Assembly (NCBI GenBank): GCA_900315755.1
Contig: ONAI01000001.1
Coordinates: 127,387 to 191,386 of the forward strand
DNA length: 64,000 nt
Reading direction: 5' to 3'
Source of the DNA: an uncultured Ruminococcus sp.
GTDB lineage: Bacteria > Bacillota > Clostridia > Oscillospirales > Ruminococcaceae
Of the stretch, positions 15,683 through 23,736 are shown one piece after another. The notes under the pieces were generated by a model, which was not told where the DNA came from, made no database searches, and worked only from the letters and a program-made list of their open reading frames with translations. Both the position numbers and the translations under genes were made by a program. The stretch's first letter is position 1. Each line of letters opens with the position of its first letter.

Positions 15683-16643
15683 GTACAGCCACCCCTTTCA
15701 GTATGCCCTCAATATATCCGTTGAACAATCTGAACTGCTCTTCTGCAAGCTCAACGTGCTTTGCAAGCTGAGCATATACTCGCGCTGAAGGATAAAGACT
15801 GCACTTCATCACAAAAGTACGAACTATATTCAGCTGTTTTATAAGCTCAGTGCTGTCATAAGGCATACCTGCTGTTTCCAGCAGCCACAATTCACGCTGA
15901 CAATACTTGATTATCTCTGTAAATATCAGTACATAATCGCTCTCGAATTCCTCTTCGTGTACAGCTTCTTCCTTAAGTGTGTCCATCATGTGCATGAGGC
16001 AGCGGTTTGAAAGGTCAAAACCTGCAAGATTTCCGGCTCTTCTTTTCAGATATTCGCTCTGGAAATCAATATCAGTATCGACCTCCTCGATACGGCGCAT
16101 TATTATCTGACTCAGTGAGCTTTCTTCGCAGTCTTTATTGAGCGATCGGTAAGCATCAGCATAGTCATCAAACGGTATCCTGCAATGCTTATAGGCAGCT
16201 GCAACATTCGTCCTGTGTTCAAGGATGTCGAACTCTCTTGTTTGTTTGTCATATCCGTAGCACAGGATCCAGTGTTCAGAAAGACTTTTCTCTGTCTTGT
16301 AACCGGTCTCGACCTCATAAGCCTCTGCACCGGATACCTTCAGCATTATCAGAGCGCCCTCATCAAGACACTTCAGTATCTTATCTATGATATTCTCTTC
16401 ATATTCCATGACCAGTGTCGCTTCTATGCCATGAGACAGCATCAGCTTTTCAAAATCTGTCTGATCCGCTGTGCTGATGCAGAAGTGATTGTCCATATAG
16501 TGGAAATATGTCCATTTGTTGAGAAAATATTCAAATTCCGTTCCGCCGAAGTAGGTGAACATGGGAATATATCCATATTCCATGCAGGTTCCCAGTGCAA
16601 ACCGGTCAAACGGCTTTATATCATATATTCTTTTCTCTTCCAT
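15669..16643 (-). CDS. BtrH-like papain-fold protein (possible acyl/peptidyl transferase)
   Basis: The 324-residue protein has an N-terminal domain (about 1-165) resembling the BtrH N-terminal/C39-like papain fold: a Cys in FALGTCMEYGYIPMFTYFGG, and the His segment EHWILCYGYDKQTREFDILEH. BtrH moves an acyl group from an acyl carrier protein to an aminoglycoside in butirosin synthesis, so an enzyme of this type beside an acyl-carrier-like gene is suggestive. The helical C-terminal part (about 180-324) is unassigned. AAGGA precedes the ATG. A peptidase role in leader removal is the main alternative. The family call is from pattern, not alignment. Confidence 0.6.
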   Translation of the reverse strand: MEEKRIYDIKPFDRFALGTCMEYGYIPMFTYFGGTEFEYFLNKWTYFHYMDNHFCISTADQTDFEKLMLSHGIEATLVMEYEENIIDKILKCLDEGALIMLKVSGAEAYEVETGYKTEKSLSEHWILCYGYDKQTREFDILEHRTNVAAAYKHCRIPFDDYADAYRSLNKDCEESSLSQIIMRRIEEVDTDIDFQSEYLKRRAGNLAGFDLSNRCLMHMMDTLKEEAVHEEEFESDYVLIFTEIIKYCQRELWLLETAGMPYDSTELIKQLNIVRTFVMKCSLYPSARVYAQLAKHVELAEEQFRLFNGYIEGILKGVAVLEMA

Positions 16644-16660
16644 CAGTCTTATCCTTCGGC

Positions 16661-16882
16661 TCAGAGTGCATAGAGCTTTTCTATGACTGCCTTTACCTTT
16701 TCATTAGGGATGCCTACCATTGCGCCCATATTATCCTCGATGACCTCGCGCAGATTGTAATCAAGTCCCTCCTGAAATCTGGGGTGCATCAATGCAAGCG
16801 GGAATGCCTTCTTGATGACTGCTTTTCCCTCAGGATCGCTGATAACCTCTCTTAATGTGCTTGTTTCCGTAAACTTTGCCAT
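16661..16882 (-). CDS. Small helical protein of the peptide locus
   Basis: A 73-residue protein; ATG at 16880-16882 with AGGAAG eight bases upstream (an in-frame GTG nine bases earlier is less likely). The sequence TSTLREVISDPEGKAVIKKAFP..HPRFQEGLDYNLREV resembles the small helical domain, sometimes found at the end of glycosidases and in DUF1858-like proteins, that packs as a helical bundle. Function here is unknown. It starts six bases before the stop of the ABC gene. Confidence 0.7.
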   Translation of the reverse strand: MAKFTETSTLREVISDPEGKAVIKKAFPLALMHPRFQEGLDYNLREVIEDNMGAMVGIPNEKVKAVIEKLYAL

Positions 16883-16887
16883 TATTT

Positions 16888-19416
16888 TCACTTCCTTATT
16901 ATAGTTATAGGATCTACCTTTGTTAGCTTTCTTACTGATATAAGTACCGACACGATGACCACCAGCAAACTTGCAAGTATTATAGCCGCAAATGGTCTCC
17001 AGTCCGGATTTAGTATAGCAAGCTCTTTCAGACTTGTATGCTGGAAATAGCTCGTCATATTCTTGGAAAGTATGCTGTTTCCGATCTTTGCAAGCAGAAC
17101 GAACAGCAGTGATGTCGCTGCGGGGATGATGACTGCATACTTGAACAGTCCGGACATATACAGCTTTGTTATGTAATCCCTGTCAATACCCATTGCCCGC
17201 ATTATGCCAATATTCCGCTTCTGATCGTTGATTATGCCGCTGTAACAGGACGATATGAGAACAAGTTCGAGTACTATTATCACTACCACAAGTATCCACG
17301 AAAAGCGGTTGAATATCGCTACAACTCCGCGTATATCATATATCACGAATGAGTAGGGAAGTGAATAGAAATAATCTTCTTTGCCCATATTCCTGAGAAG
17401 CGCTGTCGTATCGCTGCGGTCTCTGTTATTATCGAATACGATACCGTAGAGATAGCACTGTGAGGCTGAGAATTCCTCGAAATACTCGTCAGAAACTACA
17501 AGAGCCATATCGCTTCTGATCTCATCATCAAATCCGGAAGGCATATCAAATACTCCGGCTATTCTTAGCTCTCCGCTCTCAAACAGTATATCAGGAGCCA
17601 TTCCCTCACCAAGAGGCATTGACACTGTGTTCGGCATAGTGTAACTCTGCGAAGGAGAGAACTCTGTCCTGAAATATGAGCGGAAAAAGTTTGCTGATAC
17701 ATATATATCGTTCTTGGCGGAAATTTCCGGAATGCCCAGCTTTTCGCCGTATACTGAGCTTTTTAATATAGACGCGTTATTGAATATCATCTTGTCAGTA
17801 TACACTGAGCCGAGGAAATCATCGCTTACAAATATCGCCATATATATGCCGCTGTTCACAAGATACCGGAAAGTCTCGGTGCGCTTATCGTTGTTGAGAC
17901 TTACCTTGTCCATATACACCATGTCTTTGTATTTTTCAGCGAAGCCGGTGTCTATTATGCCTGTAATGCGGTAAGACGATACACACATATCAATGTCGCT
18001 ATTCAAAAGAATTCTTTCAGGAGCATTTCTGAATTCAGCAATTCCTTCCGTTGAATCTATCTTCGCAGCCCATTCCTTACCGAACAGAGCTTCAAGAGTA
18101 GCTCCGTCAAGTCTTTTAAGACCGGCTCTTACCTTTTCATCATCGCTGAGTTCCTGTGCATTTTCAAGTCCGAGCCTTCTGTAAACATTATCCGGTGCAA
18201 GAGTATTGATAACGTAAAGCATATAGTCAGTTACGCATATCTCCTTAGGAGCGGAAGGATATGTTCCCCAGCCAAGAGAAGCACCGTACTTCGCAAGCCC
18301 TGCTTCCGAACCTTTTATTGCTATATTCACTTCTGAAGGCAGGAAATCATTCCCGCTCGAACCATTATAGAAGCTGAGTCCCATGACCATATAGCTTTCG
18401 TCATAGTCCTTGATGTCGTTTTCTGAAACGAAGTCCTCTATCTCGCTCTTTGTTATCATACGTGATGTACAAACGAAGTTTTTCGACTTATCATCGACAT
18501 AGCCTTTGTTCAGAAATATCGAGTTTACATTCTCAGAATCGAACAGCTTTGCCGACATCTTTTCAAAATTGAAATTGTAAAATGACACGCTTATTCCGAC
18601 AATAGATAACAGTATCACCGAAATACATACACTCACCAGCAGTCTTTTCCGCTTTGAACGGACAAGCTCACGCGAGATCTTCATAGCATCACATATCTGG
18701 ATATGTCCGGCTTTTTTGAGATCCACCTCACATCCGACAGGATCTTCCCTTACCTCTGAAGCGCTGTCCTCAGCGACCTTGCCGTCAGATATGGTTATGA
18801 TACGATCCGAATACCGCACACTGCTATCAACATCATGGGTAACTACAAGCACAAGGCGTTCATCAGCTATGCTTTTCAGCGCCTCAAATACTATTTCGCT
18901 GTTTCCGGAATCGAGATTTCCAGTAGGCTCATCGGCAATTATAATGCGGCTGTCTTTAACCAGAGCACGGGCTATTGCTGCTCTTTGCTGCTGTCCGCCG
19001 CTAAGTTCCGAAGCTTTTTTGTCTGCATTATCATATATGTCAAGCAGCCTGAGTATCCTTTCAGCTTCCTTTTCCTTCTGCTCACTTGCCTCAATGCCAA
19101 GCATTATATTCTCTTTTACTGTAAGCTCTCCGATGAGGCTGTGATCCTGAAAAATAAATCCGAGATTGTTCCTGCGGTAGGCATTGAGCGCATCGGCATC
19201 AAGCTCAGTTATAACGGTATCACCGTCTGATACAGTGCCGGATGTCGGACTGTCAAGTCCGGCGATTATGTTCAGCAGCGTAGATTTACCGCTTCCACTC
19301 TTGCCGGTAATGAATACCATTCCGCTTTTCGGGAACTCAAGATCTATATTTTTCAGAACCTGTTTTTCATTTTCCCTGCCCTCATTGTATGTTTTGCAAA
19401 TGTCATTCAGTCGCAT
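16888..19416 (-). CDS. MacB/FtsX-type ABC transporter, fused ATPase-permease
   Basis: 842 residues. The ATPase comes first (1-225): Walker A TGKSGSGKST, signature ELSGGQQQR, Walker B IIIADEPTGNLDSG. One membrane helix follows (about 265-285), then an extracytoplasmic domain of about 430 residues, then three C-terminal helices with the FtsX signature RNIGIMRAMGIDRDYI. Such proteins are mechanotransmitters or bacteriocin immunity/efflux pumps rather than type I exporters. In this operon it may give self-protection or release a processed peptide from the surface (inference). Only 17 bp separate it from the subtilase-fusion gene. Confidence 0.85.
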   Translation of the reverse strand: MRLNDICKTYNEGRENEKQVLKNIDLEFPKSGMVFITGKSGSGKSTLLNIIAGLDSPTSGTVSDGDTVITELDADALNAYRRNNLGFIFQDHSLIGELTVKENIMLGIEASEQKEKEAERILRLLDIYDNADKKASELSGGQQQRAAIARALVKDSRIIIADEPTGNLDSGNSEIVFEALKSIADERLVLVVTHDVDSSVRYSDRIITISDGKVAEDSASEVREDPVGCEVDLKKAGHIQICDAMKISRELVRSKRKRLLVSVCISVILLSIVGISVSFYNFNFEKMSAKLFDSENVNSIFLNKGYVDDKSKNFVCTSRMITKSEIEDFVSENDIKDYDESYMVMGLSFYNGSSGNDFLPSEVNIAIKGSEAGLAKYGASLGWGTYPSAPKEICVTDYMLYVINTLAPDNVYRRLGLENAQELSDDEKVRAGLKRLDGATLEALFGKEWAAKIDSTEGIAEFRNAPERILLNSDIDMCVSSYRITGIIDTGFAEKYKDMVYMDKVSLNNDKRTETFRYLVNSGIYMAIFVSDDFLGSVYTDKMIFNNASILKSSVYGEKLGIPEISAKNDIYVSANFFRSYFRTEFSPSQSYTMPNTVSMPLGEGMAPDILFESGELRIAGVFDMPSGFDDEIRSDMALVVSDEYFEEFSASQCYLYGIVFDNNRDRSDTTALLRNMGKEDYFYSLPYSFVIYDIRGVVAIFNRFSWILVVVIIVLELVLISSCYSGIINDQKRNIGIMRAMGIDRDYITKLYMSGLFKYAVIIPAATSLLFVLLAKIGNSILSKNMTSYFQHTSLKELAILNPDWRPFAAIILASLLVVIVSVLISVRKLTKVDPITIIRK

Positions 19417-19433
19417 ATAAAACCTCTTACAGC

Positions 19434-21194
19434 TTACTTGCAGTAATACTCTATGATAGTATCAAATATCCTGTCATCCTCGGCAAAGTCACCGGATACC
19501 ACAACGGGCCGCCCGATCTCATCAGTCATTTTTTTCTTGATCTCAGATATTTCCTCTTCTGTAAGTCTGACCTTTGATGAATTGATAACATAGTCATATT
19601 CTGTTCTGAAGGCATAAAGCGCAAGCATTATCACCTTTGCCTTGCTGAGGGCTTCTATCGCCGCTATCGACTTCTTTATATATTCCGGTTCATCTTCACA
19701 GCTGAATGAAAGTATAACTCCATCCGGCATTATACCATAGAGAAATGCGATCTGATTTATGTTGATATGACCGGTGTTGTACATAAGATGCGGGAAAAAT
19801 CCCGACTGTCCGCCCACAAGTATCAGATCATGATTCTTTTTATCAAGAAGATGTATCTTTTCGTTGAACGATTCTATTATCTCATCGCCGGTCTTTGAAC
19901 CGAGTTCTGCATCATAACCGATAACGAGCGTCTCATCACAGCCCATGAGCTCTGCATTCGGCTCTGTTCCAAGCACAGCAAGATCAATTCCTTTGCTTTC
20001 GAGTATACGCTTTATCTGCATCTGAAGCGTAAACTTTCCCTGCTTCTTATTTGTACCAAGTACGCACAGTATCGGAGTCTGTATCTGATAAAGCCTGCCT
20101 TCACGAGGCGTCCTTCTGAAATTGTCCGCGCAGATAAATACAAGCGATCTTTTTCTGAATTCCGGCTCATACTCCTCAGCAAGGAAACGATCATAGCAAA
20201 AAACGTTCTTGCCATGTTCAAGACAGAGGTCAAGCATCTTCTTCTTGGAATCATATCCGAGTATATAACTCAGTTCGCGCTGATGTCCGAGTATCATCGT
20301 ATCAAAGCTATCCCAATCGCATCTGTCGATGTTCTTTACGGTATAGCTTTTCTTTCCGGAAAAGCTCTTCAGTTCTCTTCCAAGATTGCCGGAATACTTT
20401 ATATCATATACACCCACAAGATCAACTGTAAGGCTATCGGCATAGTTAACAAGGGAATACATCTCCTTGTTAAGCGGATATAACACCGCTCTTGTTCCGT
20501 TAACAGAACTTCTCTCTGCCTTTACAGGACCTTTATAGCGGCTGTCGAAAAACAGCATAGCTTCGTCCTTATTTGCAAAGTTTCTGCCGGATCTCAGCAG
20601 CTTGTTCGTAACGTGCGAGGTAGCAAAGCTATTGCCCTCCTCGACTCTTCTTCCGTTAGAGCTTTTTGCGGCAACGAGCTGCTTGCCGTTCCTTGCATAA
20701 ATATCAATAAGTCCCGTATCGCAGGCTATGAGAGTATTCTTATCCTTGATATAAGGATTTCCGGATACTCCGATAACAAAATCCAGCGCCGCCGGAAATG
20801 ACATTGCTCCGCAGTTATCAAAAGCTGCGATTATCAGAACATTCTTTTCATTATATAGCTTGCTGAGTATCTCATACAGCGGCTGACTGTAAGCTCTTAC
20901 GCCAAAACTCATCTGTATGTACCGGCACTCTATATTATTGTAGACATATTCAAGCGCAGAAACGATATTATCTATATTGCTCATAACAACATCGGTAAAG
21001 CTCTTGAAAACAGCGGCTCTTACATTATCTATACCCTCGATAGCGAGGTTCATTACAGCTCCGCCGTGACCTACATCATCGGTATCATTGTCGGTCTGCT
21101 CCCACAAATCGCCGTTTCTGACATATATATCTACATTGCTTTTGCGGTCGTTTATCTCATAACCTGAATCGAGAAGCACCAGATCATAAAACAC
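19434..21194 (-). CDS. Subtilase (S8)-DUF1611 fusion of the peptide-maturation locus
   Basis: 586 residues from a GTG start. Residues 1-200 are a compact subtilisin-like domain with an intact catalytic set: Asp9 in LLDSG, His43 in VGHGGAV, Asn127 in AAFDNCG and Ser189 in EEGNSFATSHV. Residues about 230-586 resemble DUF1611: a divergent N-terminal part and a P-loop-like GTNKKQGKFT followed by LILVGGQSGFFPHL. No signal peptide is present, so the protease works in the cytoplasm, probably on the leaders. From memory, TIGRFAMs lists a similar protein (TIGR04066 family) next to clostridial Cys-rich peptide maturases. The DUF1611 half is related to ATP-dependent amino-acid-modifying enzymes. Confidence 0.8.
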   Translation of the reverse strand: MFYDLVLLDSGYEINDRKSNVDIYVRNGDLWEQTDNDTDDVGHGGAVMNLAIEGIDNVRAAVFKSFTDVVMSNIDNIVSALEYVYNNIECRYIQMSFGVRAYSQPLYEILSKLYNEKNVLIIAAFDNCGAMSFPAALDFVIGVSGNPYIKDKNTLIACDTGLIDIYARNGKQLVAAKSSNGRRVEEGNSFATSHVTNKLLRSGRNFANKDEAMLFFDSRYKGPVKAERSSVNGTRAVLYPLNKEMYSLVNYADSLTVDLVGVYDIKYSGNLGRELKSFSGKKSYTVKNIDRCDWDSFDTMILGHQRELSYILGYDSKKKMLDLCLEHGKNVFCYDRFLAEEYEPEFRKRSLVFICADNFRRTPREGRLYQIQTPILCVLGTNKKQGKFTLQMQIKRILESKGIDLAVLGTEPNAELMGCDETLVIGYDAELGSKTGDEIIESFNEKIHLLDKKNHDLILVGGQSGFFPHLMYNTGHININQIAFLYGIMPDGVILSFSCEDEPEYIKKSIAAIEALSKAKVIMLALYAFRTEYDYVINSSKVRLTEEEISEIKKKMTDEIGRPVVVSGDFAEDDRIFDTIIEYYCK

Positions 21195-21200
21195 TTTTTA

Positions 21201-21485
21201 TCACACTCCGACAGTTTCCTTTTTTTCTAAAGAAGGGCTTATAACATCTGTCCAGAAACTATTGAGAGTGAGTTCTGAAAGCCTCTTTGAATACACATCG
21301 TCCGGCAGGTAAAATCCGTATTTTTCCTCAAGTTCAACATAAAACGAAACGAGAGACATTGAATCAAGAATTATCTCATCCATTCTCATATCCGGTGTAA
21401 GTTCTTCAACAAATATTCCGATACTGTCAAGTATCTCTCCTATCTGTTCTATATCCTTTTCAGGAATGATAATTTCGTATGCCAT
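21201..21485 (-). CDS. Acyl-carrier-like protein of the peptide locus
   Basis: 94 residues with an acyl carrier fold. The motif MDEIILDSMSLVSFYVELEEKYGFYLPDD contains Asp-Ser at the expected phosphopantetheine site (Ser about 42) and the recognisable helix II/III pattern. AGGAG precedes the ATG. It sits between the radical SAM gene (4-bp gap) and the subtilase fusion (6-bp gap). TIGRFAMs records 'ACP-related' proteins in comparable bacteriocin cassettes (recalled). It could carry the acyl group used by the alpha-oxoamine synthase or BtrH-like protein. Confidence 0.8.
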   Translation of the reverse strand: MAYEIIIPEKDIEQIGEILDSIGIFVEELTPDMRMDEIILDSMSLVSFYVELEEKYGFYLPDDVYSKRLSELTLNSFWTDVISPSLEKKETVGV

Positions 21486-21489
21486 AATC

Positions 21490-22812
21490 TTATACTCCTA
21501 TTTCTACAAACAGTTCAGGCTTAGACTTGTAAAGTCCCTGAAGCTCAGCATCTTTCTTCTTGCAGGCTACATTTTTATTTGCAGCAACTGTATTTACCGG
21601 ACAGAGTATTCCGTAACAGTTTGCATACAGTCCGCAGCCTTCGCACTTAGAATCCGGACGAGCCGGAGGATTTGCCGGATACTGCCATCTGTCATAATAC
21701 TTTTCATTCTTGTCAATCTCACCGTTTTCATCGAGTTCACCAAGAATGTTATACTCGGAATAAAGGTTGACCGTACATCTGAGCATCTTTCCAAGCGGAT
21801 CAATCGTATATGTACCCTTCTTGGCTGCATAGCATATGTTAAGATTCTCAAAGAACTGATACCTTCCTGTGATATTGAGAGTAGTATTGAGCGCTGTAAC
21901 TCTGTCGATGAATTCTTCCTCGATATTGATGAGGCTTCCTTCGATAGATCTTACTGTATCACCGCCCCAGTTTCCGACAGCCTTGAAGAGGAAGGAGAAT
22001 CTGTTGTCTCCGCCGAAATTCTGTTCAAGTTCAGCTACCTGAGCTTCAAGATCCTCAGCAGTTTCTTTAGTAAGATTGCTTCTGAGAAGTATACTGAAAA
22101 CAGGTGAAGGACATTTTGTCTTGATGTCGATGAGGTTCTTCATTATCACCTCATATGTAGGACCTCCGCCTGCAAGCGGACGGGTCTTGTTGTGGAACTG
22201 TGCACGTCCGTCAAGAGTTATCTGATAGCTTGTAACGTGATATTTTCTGAACAGCTTCATAAAAGTATCATAGTCAAGAAGATAACCGTTAGTCGTCATA
22301 CTTGCGGTATAGCTCTTCTTGTAGGCTCTTGCAAGCTTCATAAGGCGCTCACTGAGCTTTTCTATAACAGACATTGCAACGAGAGGCTCTCCGCCGAACC
22401 AGCTTACATGAAGTCCCTTTGAAGACGGAACAACAGTCTTTGCAAACTTAACAACTCTGTCTATGACCTCATCACTCATAACGCCGTTTACTCGTTCTTC
22501 ATAGCAGTAAGGACATCTGAAATTACACATAAGTGTAGGGAGTATGATAAACTCTACATATCCGCTGTCTATCGTCTCCATATACTTGATGAGTGCTTTT
22601 TTGTCCTCATCGTAGTCCGTTCCACAGACTATTCCCTTATCCTCAAGCTTTTCAACAACATCTTCCGGGATATTGCTGAAATTTCCACAGTCGAGATCTT
22701 CATAGAAGCTCTTGTTCATAATGGCAAAAGTGTTGCGCAAGGAATTGAATATGACCGTTTTTCCATCGCAGTCAACACAGTAATTGAATTTTGAGACTTT
22801 ATAATCTGACAA
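21490..22812 (-). CDS. Radical SAM/SPASM peptide maturase
   Basis: 440 residues from a TTG start with GGGGTG seven bases upstream. The 4Fe-4S/SAM motif is C96-x3-C100-x2-C103 (LMCNFRCPYCYEE). The C-terminal SPASM region has the Cys cluster C390-x2-C393-x5-C399-x4-C404 and C417. The N-terminal 80 residues (CDGKTVIFNSLRNTFAIMN) may be a leader-binding domain. SPASM enzymes of this group install thioether or C-C bonds on Cys-rich peptides (sactipeptide/ranthipeptide type), so the ten-member precursor array is the likely substrate. It is the first gene of the leftward operon, directly behind the regulated promoter at 22884-22949. Confidence 0.88.
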   Translation of the reverse strand: MSDYKVSKFNYCVDCDGKTVIFNSLRNTFAIMNKSFYEDLDCGNFSNIPEDVVEKLEDKGIVCGTDYDEDKKALIKYMETIDSGYVEFIILPTLMCNFRCPYCYEERVNGVMSDEVIDRVVKFAKTVVPSSKGLHVSWFGGEPLVAMSVIEKLSERLMKLARAYKKSYTASMTTNGYLLDYDTFMKLFRKYHVTSYQITLDGRAQFHNKTRPLAGGGPTYEVIMKNLIDIKTKCPSPVFSILLRSNLTKETAEDLEAQVAELEQNFGGDNRFSFLFKAVGNWGGDTVRSIEGSLINIEEEFIDRVTALNTTLNITGRYQFFENLNICYAAKKGTYTIDPLGKMLRCTVNLYSEYNILGELDENGEIDKNEKYYDRWQYPANPPARPDSKCEGCGLYANCYGILCPVNTVAANKNVACKKKDAELQGLYKSKPELFVEIGV

Positions 22813-22883
22813 TATATTACACCCCTTTTAATGATATACTGGTCTTTTTTACCTTTTCGGTAATGTTCCTGTTTGGTTTCTAA

Positions 22884-22949
22884 ATGATAACAGAATAATG
22901 TTATGAAGTCAACACAAGTTTAGTTAAGGGATAACTTTTTTTAGTAAAC
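22884..22949 (-). promoter_or_regulatory. LytTR-type promoter/operator 1, driving the peptide operon
   Basis: Leftward -35 TTGACT (22907-22912) and -10 TATCAT (22884-22889) with 17-bp spacing. TTTAGTTAAG (22919) and TTTAGTAAAC (22940) form direct repeats exactly 21 bp apart, 7 bp upstream of the -35. The first repeat is close to the AgrA-site consensus (AGTTAAG). It lies about 70-135 bp upstream of the radical SAM start. Confidence 0.8.
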
Positions 22950-23038
22950 AGCATTTTTTATACAGCACCGCCAGACATCATCACTGTCTGCTGCGGAATA
23001 TATAAGAATATTGAGATACATCATATCAAATATGCAAA

Positions 23039-23154
23039 AAGGACAGCTAATAGAGAGCCCCCTCTGGCGAAATCGCGGCAAAATCACCGAGTCCATACTT
23101 TCGGGCTCGGTAACCCACTTTTCCGCTAAGGGTAGCTGACTAATAGCCGTCCTC
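23039..23154 (-). repeat. Structured miniature element, copy A, inside a terminator-like hairpin
   Basis: The outer arms AAGGACAGCTAATAG/CTAATAGCCGTCCTCTT can pair. The inner part (GAGCCCCCTCTGGCGAAATCGC .. CTCGGTAACCCACTTTTCCGCTAAGGG) is homologous to copy B at 52559-52675, while the outer arms differ. On the reverse strand it ends in GTCCTTTTT, so as an RNA it could terminate the transcript from promoter 2. Inner stems CCGAG/CTCGG and GCG/CGC change compensatorily between the copies. Confidence 0.55.
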
Positions 23155-23202
23155 TTTGCTTTGAATGTTTTGGAGTTGTTTCTTTAACCGGATATCAGTT
23201 CA

Positions 23203-23244
23203 TCAGAACAGATTTCCGATTGCTTTCATAATATCATTCCACAT
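23203..23244 (-). CDS. Possible 13-residue peptide (MWNDIMKAIGNLF)
   Basis: Downstream of LytTR-type promoter 2 (about 45 bases into the transcript) ATG (23242-23244) follows GTGAGGGATCAATT, a fair ribosome site. The frame encodes 13 residues: amphipathic, formyl-Met-Trp start, with Met/Ile/Leu/Phe on one face. It resembles very small secreted or modulin-like peptides. A product of this size under control of the adjacent AgrC-like system could be a signal. The evidence is only the ribosome site, position and composition. Confidence 0.4.
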   Translation of the reverse strand: MWNDIMKAIGNLF

Positions 23245-23294
23245 AATTGATCCCTCACTTTATGGTATAAATAACGTGTTTTAATGCTAAACTT

Positions 23295-23360
23295 ATACTA
23301 CTACAAAATCTTTCCAAAATCAACTGATATTTAGTAAACGTGCGGTTTAATTTAGTAAAC
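23295..23360 (-). promoter_or_regulatory. LytTR-type promoter/operator 2
   Basis: Leftward TTGATT (23318-23323), 17-bp spacer, TAGTAT (23295-23300). Two TTTAGTAAAC repeats at 23330 and 23351, 21 bp apart and 7 bp from the -35. The transcript would run over the 13-residue frame and end at the hairpin of repeat copy A. Confidence 0.75.
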
Positions 23361-23435
23361 AGTCATTTTCACCATAATAAACTGCCTAACCATATATCAA
23401 AATGATCCCGGAAAAGTATTCTCTTTAATTTAAAT

Positions 23436-23501
23436 ATAATACCACAATTTGTTCCGGAATTCAAGTAAAATTTAGTCAATGGATATTATTTTTTAGTAAA
23501 C
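23436..23501 (-). promoter_or_regulatory. LytTR-type promoter/operator 3
   Basis: Leftward TTGAAT (23459-23464), 17-bp spacer, TATTAT (23436-23441). TTTAGTCAAT (23471) and TTTAGTAAAC (23492) are 21 bp apart, 7 bp from the -35. The product is unclear; only a short leader lies before promoter 2. Confidence 0.7.
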
Positions 23502-23535
23502 AGCGCCTGCTTTGATAATTTTTTATACGAATCAC

Positions 23536-23564
23536 TTGCAATTATCTACAAATTGTTGTATAAT
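23536..23564 (+). promoter_or_regulatory. SigA-type promoter of the AgrA/AgrC-like operon
   Basis: TTGCAA (23536-23541), 17-bp spacer, TATAAT (23559-23564). A leader of about 165 bases follows. It lies back to back with promoter 3, so the operator at 23471-23501 could also influence it. Confidence 0.65.
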
Positions 23565-23736
23565 GATTAAAGTAAACATCCGGTTTTCTTAAAAAAGCAC
23601 GAAACACTGAAAAAACAGCAACACGATAGTTAAAGCTAATACTATCACTCTGAATTCGGTTGATCTTATAACCAATACTATCATTCACTGCCTGCGTCAC
23701 CGCTGCGATATGAAATATCAGGAGAGGGGATTTTCC

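Noticed and set aside
23364-23410. Second 13-codon frame (MVRQFIMVKMTVY) under promoter 3
   Set aside because: It has no proper ribosome site and its stop lies within the operator of promoter 2; chance is likely.
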